In this document: in pieces, positions 61,201-64,000 of the stretch
How positions within the stretch are numbered: position 1 is the first letter of the stretch
How the letters are laid out: the number at the start of each line of letters is the position of its first letter
Source of the DNA: Beroe ovata
Taxonomy: Eukaryota > Ctenophora > Nuda > Beroida > Beroidae
NCBI GenBank assembly: GCA_946803715.1
Contig: CAMPET010000042.1
Span: forward strand, 237,070-301,069
Direction of reading: 5' to 3'
Length of the DNA: 64,000 bases
The notes under the pieces: model-generated
What the model saw: only the letters and a program-made list of their open reading frames with translations
What the model was told of the DNA's origin: nothing
Database searches by the model: none
Position numbers and translations under genes: made by a program

Positions 61201-64000
61201 AAATATAACATCTCTCAAATAATCCCCTTGTAAAACCAAGAAGATGCGAAAAGCAATCAGCTAAGACGTCATCCAGGGAAGCTGAAGTAGTGTCTGTGCT
61301 GAAGTTGGTCTCAGATCGCTCTGCCGACACAAGAGTAGGGAGATGATGTGTTTGCAGTACAGAGTGATCTTCCTGCCGGATGGGAAGTGCAGTTCCTCAT
61401 AGTAATCATCAGGATGGGTGAAGGGCATGTCTCCTAGGATTAGTCGGTAGAGTGTCACACCGGCAGCCCAGATATCAGCATCGACAGGGTCGAATCGGCC
61501 CTTGAAGAGGATATCTGGTGAGGCGTAGAGACGGGTTCCATCAAATGTTGTGATGGGGGAACCGGTGATGTAGCAGGCAGCTCCAAAGTCGATGAGTTTG
61601 ATGGAGAGGTCGGCGGGGTTGATGAGGATGTTTTCAGGTTTGATGTCGAGGTGAGCAACTTCCATCTCAGTGTGGAGGTAGACCATAGTCCGGAATAGCT
61701 GCTTCATGATGATCTTGGCAGGCTGTTCATCTAGGTAGCGGATGTTGAGGGTGAAGTCGAAGAGGTCCACCCAATCAGGAAGGCATTCCAAGACTAGGAA
61801 GTAGTTCTTGGGGAGACTATAGAAGTCGATGAGCTGGACAATGTTAGGGTGTGAGACACCAGACATGATCTTCACTTCAAGAGGAACAGGGATTTCGTCG
61901 AGGACTTCTTTCATCTTCAGGTTCTTCTTGGAGATCTTCTTCACGACCACATCGCTGTCGAGAAGATTGTGGCTGGCTTTGAATACGGTGCCAAAACCGC
62001 CAGCCCCTATCTGGGAACCGACCGAGTAGGTCTTTCTGAAGTGGATGATGTCTTCGGAGAAGGAGGAAGTCTTGCTCTTGCAGAGGCCCATGGAGTCAAG
62101 GTTGAAGCAGGAAATGGTGATAGGAGTTGTTATTCGAGATGAAATTGGAGAAGATAGTTGATGTGATTTGAGATCTCTATGAGGATTTATACTCGCACGT
62201 TGACACCATGCAATCATGCATGCCTATCTGTTTGTGGTGTCAAAACTAGAACGCAGGTATGGTGACAAGCCTAACTGGAAAGCGGTGTCAAGGTTGCTTG
62301 AGTTACACTTACACAACAAGGGACACCATTATTGGTGTTACTGGTTCCAATAGCGGGGTGCGGAAATGGCCATGACAAGTAATCTCGTGATATTCGATCA
62401 CACAAACCATTAAACTTGCTAGAAACTAAAACTAATATAAGGTCAAAGAGGGGGCATAACAATTCATCCTTAATACTTCAGGTCCGTGGCGGATCAGCTA
62501 AAATCGGGTCACATGGTCCCTCCAGAGTGGTTCGAGTGTGTTTCGATCTACTTCAGTGACATTGTCGGATTCACTGCGATCAGCTCTGGATCTAAACCTA
62601 TCGAGGTGAAGTTCCGAACTAGGGCATTCACCAACATTCTCACCATCATCTCACCACAGATATCATTCACGAGTGAGTTTGGGAAGTTTGATACCCGTCC
62701 ATCGTTATTCGTTAATCTCCATTAACCGCTCATAACAGTCATACTGTTTCTTGAGGCACGTTTTTATCTTAACCCATAGCTCCTAATCTTTGCAATCAAG
62801 GTATTGGATATGCTGAACGACCTCTACACCCTATTTGATACCTGTATTGAGAAGTATGACTGTTACAAAGTGGAAACAATTGGCGATGCATACATGGTGA
62901 GCGATCAAAACTAGAAAATTCTGTCACAGTCTCCTCTGTGGAAATGAACAATCACAATCAAGATCTTCATTGATATCAGCTCAACCCTAACTCAAATAGC
63001 CAGCAGTAATTGGCACTTTTTCCAGGTTGTATCAGGGCTACCGATTAGGAACGGTGACCGTCACGCCGCCCAGATAGCTCTCATGTCCCTCGACTTCCTC
63101 AGTAATGTGAACAACTTTGTTATCGGTCATCTGCCGGGTGAAAAGCTGAAAATTCGTATTGGCATGCACTCAGGTGAGCACATTTATTTCGTTCATTCCT
63201 AACAATAGTTTCACCATCTATAATAGGATATAGGTGGATGAGATTTGCATTTTTGCGGAATCGAATGAATGATCCCCATCACAATGTGCGTTTTTAATTT
63301 TTGGTGTGACCGGGAGTATAATGGAACACGGATGTTCACGGATCCCCCATTCTGCAGGCCCGGTGGTAGCCGGTATTGTGGGGAAGAAGATGCCACGGTA
63401 TTGTCTGTTTGGGGACACAGTAAACACGGCAAGCCGTATGGAGTCGAACGGAGAAGGTGGGATATACCAATACACGCTAATTGAGAATGAATTACCCCGC
63501 TATTATGAAATTGATAATCTGTGCAACTGAAATGAGGAATCAGGTATATTTGGTAGCTGGTTGTTTACATTCCACCACCGTGATATTGTTTCAGCTCTGA
63601 AGATACAAATGAGTGAACAGTCATACAAAATCCTTGACAATCACGGCGGTTTTATCATTGAATCTCGGGGCTTGGTGGAGATGAAGGCGAGTCCTGTTTA
63701 ACTACTCGAAACTCTGTTTGAGATGATTAGGTATCCCTTTTCACGGAATTTCTGATCTGATGCTACCAACTAACTCCGTCTTGTACCCAGGGCAAGGGCT
63801 TGGTTCCGACCTACTGGCTGCAAGGAGTAGAGAAGAACCTTAACCTATCCAACCCCCGACACTTTACAGACCAAGCTGCGCAGCTGAAGCGGATAGCTGC
63901 CATGGAACACAACGGTTGCTATGCCAACTCTAATATAAACCATGATATGGACAACAAGCTGATAAACAGCAGCAAAAAGTTGAAAAACATTCCAAATAGC
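55234..64000 (+). CDS. Receptor (transmembrane) guanylyl cyclase, 3' end beyond the window
   Basis: Exons, all in phase: 55234-56086, 57359-57421, 57580-57728 (near-identical copies at 56531-56593 and 56806-56954), 57894-58010, 58091-58244, 58296-58408, 58527-58653, 58746-58833, 59043-59184, 59329-59466, 59571-59675, 59857-59928, 60041-60209, 60369-60530, 60670-60853, 60929-61072, 62482-62605, 62801-62896, 63026-63173, 63358-63456, 63595-63686, 63791-64000+. Signal peptide ([16 protein letters not shown]), ANF-receptor-like ectodomain (to about residue 520, '[16 protein letters not shown]'), transmembrane helix (about 530-553, '[16 protein letters not shown]'). The kinase-homology domain ('[11 protein letters not shown]', DFS in place of DFG, 'YRAPELLR') looks catalytically dead. 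The dimerisation helix follows ('[13 protein letters not shown]'), then the cyclase ('FSDIVGFT', '[17 protein letters not shown]', '[19 protein letters not shown]') with both metal Asp, purine-selecting Glu and Cys, so active GTP-to-cGMP conversion is expected. The intron after 63686 has a GC donor. Confidence 0.93.
56268..57911. repeat. Near-identical ~0.8-kb direct duplication joined by one N, probable haplotype artefact
   Basis: 56268-57134 and 57136-57911 carry the same order of sequence: 'aatacatggttccgaattaa', a 'ctatacacta' repeat, two cyclase exons, and 'cagtctgcgttcatagtgaa'. They differ by scattered substitutions and repeat-length changes. A single N at 57135 sits exactly where copy 1 breaks off and copy 2 starts. 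This is what results when two allelic contig ends that should overlap are abutted. A true exon duplication is the alternative. Confidence 0.85.
56411..56497. repeat. 'actatac' short tandem repeat
   Basis: 'actatacact' and 'acaatacact' units in tandem in the cyclase intron; a shorter version is at about 57258-57325 in the second copy, so the repeat length differs between the two copies. Confidence 0.9.
58960..59035. repeat. 'cctcatacacacata' repeat in a cyclase intron
   Basis: Three to four copies of 'ctcatacacaca' phrases precede the acceptor for the exon at 59043 and form part of its upstream tract. Confidence 0.75.
61261..62091 (-). CDS. PIM-like serine/threonine kinase, antisense within a cyclase intron
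   Basis: Intronless, 276 aa from the ATG at 62091. It opens MGLCKSK, a Gly2 N-myristoylation motif with an adjacent Cys able to be palmitoylated, so membrane attachment is likely. That is why I prefer this start over the one 42 codons upstream (62217). The kinase domain has glycine loop '[10 protein letters not shown]', 'DVVVKK' lysine, 'PLEVKIM' helix-C Glu, catalytic loop '[10 protein letters not shown]' (Leu replaces the Arg of HRD), 'LIDFGAA' (DFG intact), and '[11 protein letters not shown]'. The 'DLFDF', 'FDGTR' and 'GDMPF' blocks are characteristic of PIM kinases. It should be active; the HLD change means it does not need activation-loop phosphorylation in the usual RD-kinase manner, as expected for a constitutively active family. 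It lies wholly within the cyclase intron 61073-62481, opposite strand. Confidence 0.88.
   Translation of the reverse strand: MGLCKSKTSSFSEDIIHFRKTYSVGSQIGAGGFGTVFKASHNLLDSDVVVKKISKKNLKMKEVLDEIPVPLEVKIMSGVSHPNIVQLIDFYSLPKNYFLVLECLPDWVDLFDFTLNIRYLDEQPAKIIMKQLFRTMVYLHTEMEVAHLDIKPENILINPADLSIKLIDFGAACYITGSPITTFDGTRLYASPDILFKGRFDPVDADIWAAGVTLYRLILGDMPFTHPDDYYEELHFPSGRKITLYCKHIISLLLCRQSDLRPTSAQTLLQLPWMTS

Overview
The window is metazoan nuclear DNA. It has canonical GT-AG introns, mostly 50-600 bp, animal gene families, and no operons or Shine-Dalgarno sites. Compact spacing, heavy intron density, nested genes, and flagellar genes beside a receptor guanylyl cyclase suggest an early-branching animal; a sponge is my best guess, but nothing here proves the phylum. 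One run of N (48414-48696) and one single-N join (57135) flanked by two near-identical ~0.8 kb copies mark a draft assembly of a heterozygous genome. All exon models were read by eye from splice sites and reading phase.

Layout. 1-2666: 141-bp tandem repeat and a fold-back element, no gene seen. 2667-7735 (+): 17-exon type II membrane protein that reads as a highly divergent glycoside hydrolase family 31 (GH31, maltase-glucoamylase/sucrase-isomaltase-like) protein without the catalytic nucleophile. 8296-8645: 111-bp tandem repeat. 9009-11481 (-): medium-chain acyl-CoA dehydrogenase, 7 exons. 11814-13217 (-): intronless Tat-SF1/CUS2-type splicing factor. 13600-14100: GC-rich palindromic repeat. 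14715-22965 (-): 32-exon coiled-coil protein of 1,428 aa, family not recognised. 23320-23930: second copy of the palindromic repeat family. 24750-27439 (-): Y-box cold-shock protein with RG-rich tail.

28007-43792 (+): SPEF2/CPC1, the ciliary central-pair protein, 39 exons and 1,854 aa. Its 5.5 kb ninth intron holds two complete same-strand genes: an intronless protein with two tandem Tudor-like modules (30861-31937) and ZSWIM2 (32202-34380). An alternative SPEF2 first exon lies at 34782. 44141-51475 is gene-poor and contains a 0.9 kb fold-back element with Tc1/mariner-like ends.

51476 to the right edge (+): a receptor guanylyl cyclase with two candidate first exons, each encoding a whole signal peptide plus ANF-type ligand-binding module (51476-52241 and 55234-56086). 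Both end in phase 1 and fit the same second exon. Transmembrane, pseudokinase, dimerisation helix and active cyclase domains follow, and the gene runs off the window. A PIM-like, probably N-acylated kinase (61261-62091, -) lies antisense inside one cyclase intron.

Functional links: SPEF2 and ZSWIM2 both point to motile cilia or sperm in animals where they have been studied. The Y-box and SPEF2 genes start head to head 0.57 kb apart. The most unusual items are the nucleophile-less membrane GH31 protein, the alternative ectodomain exons of the cyclase, and the nested-gene arrangements.
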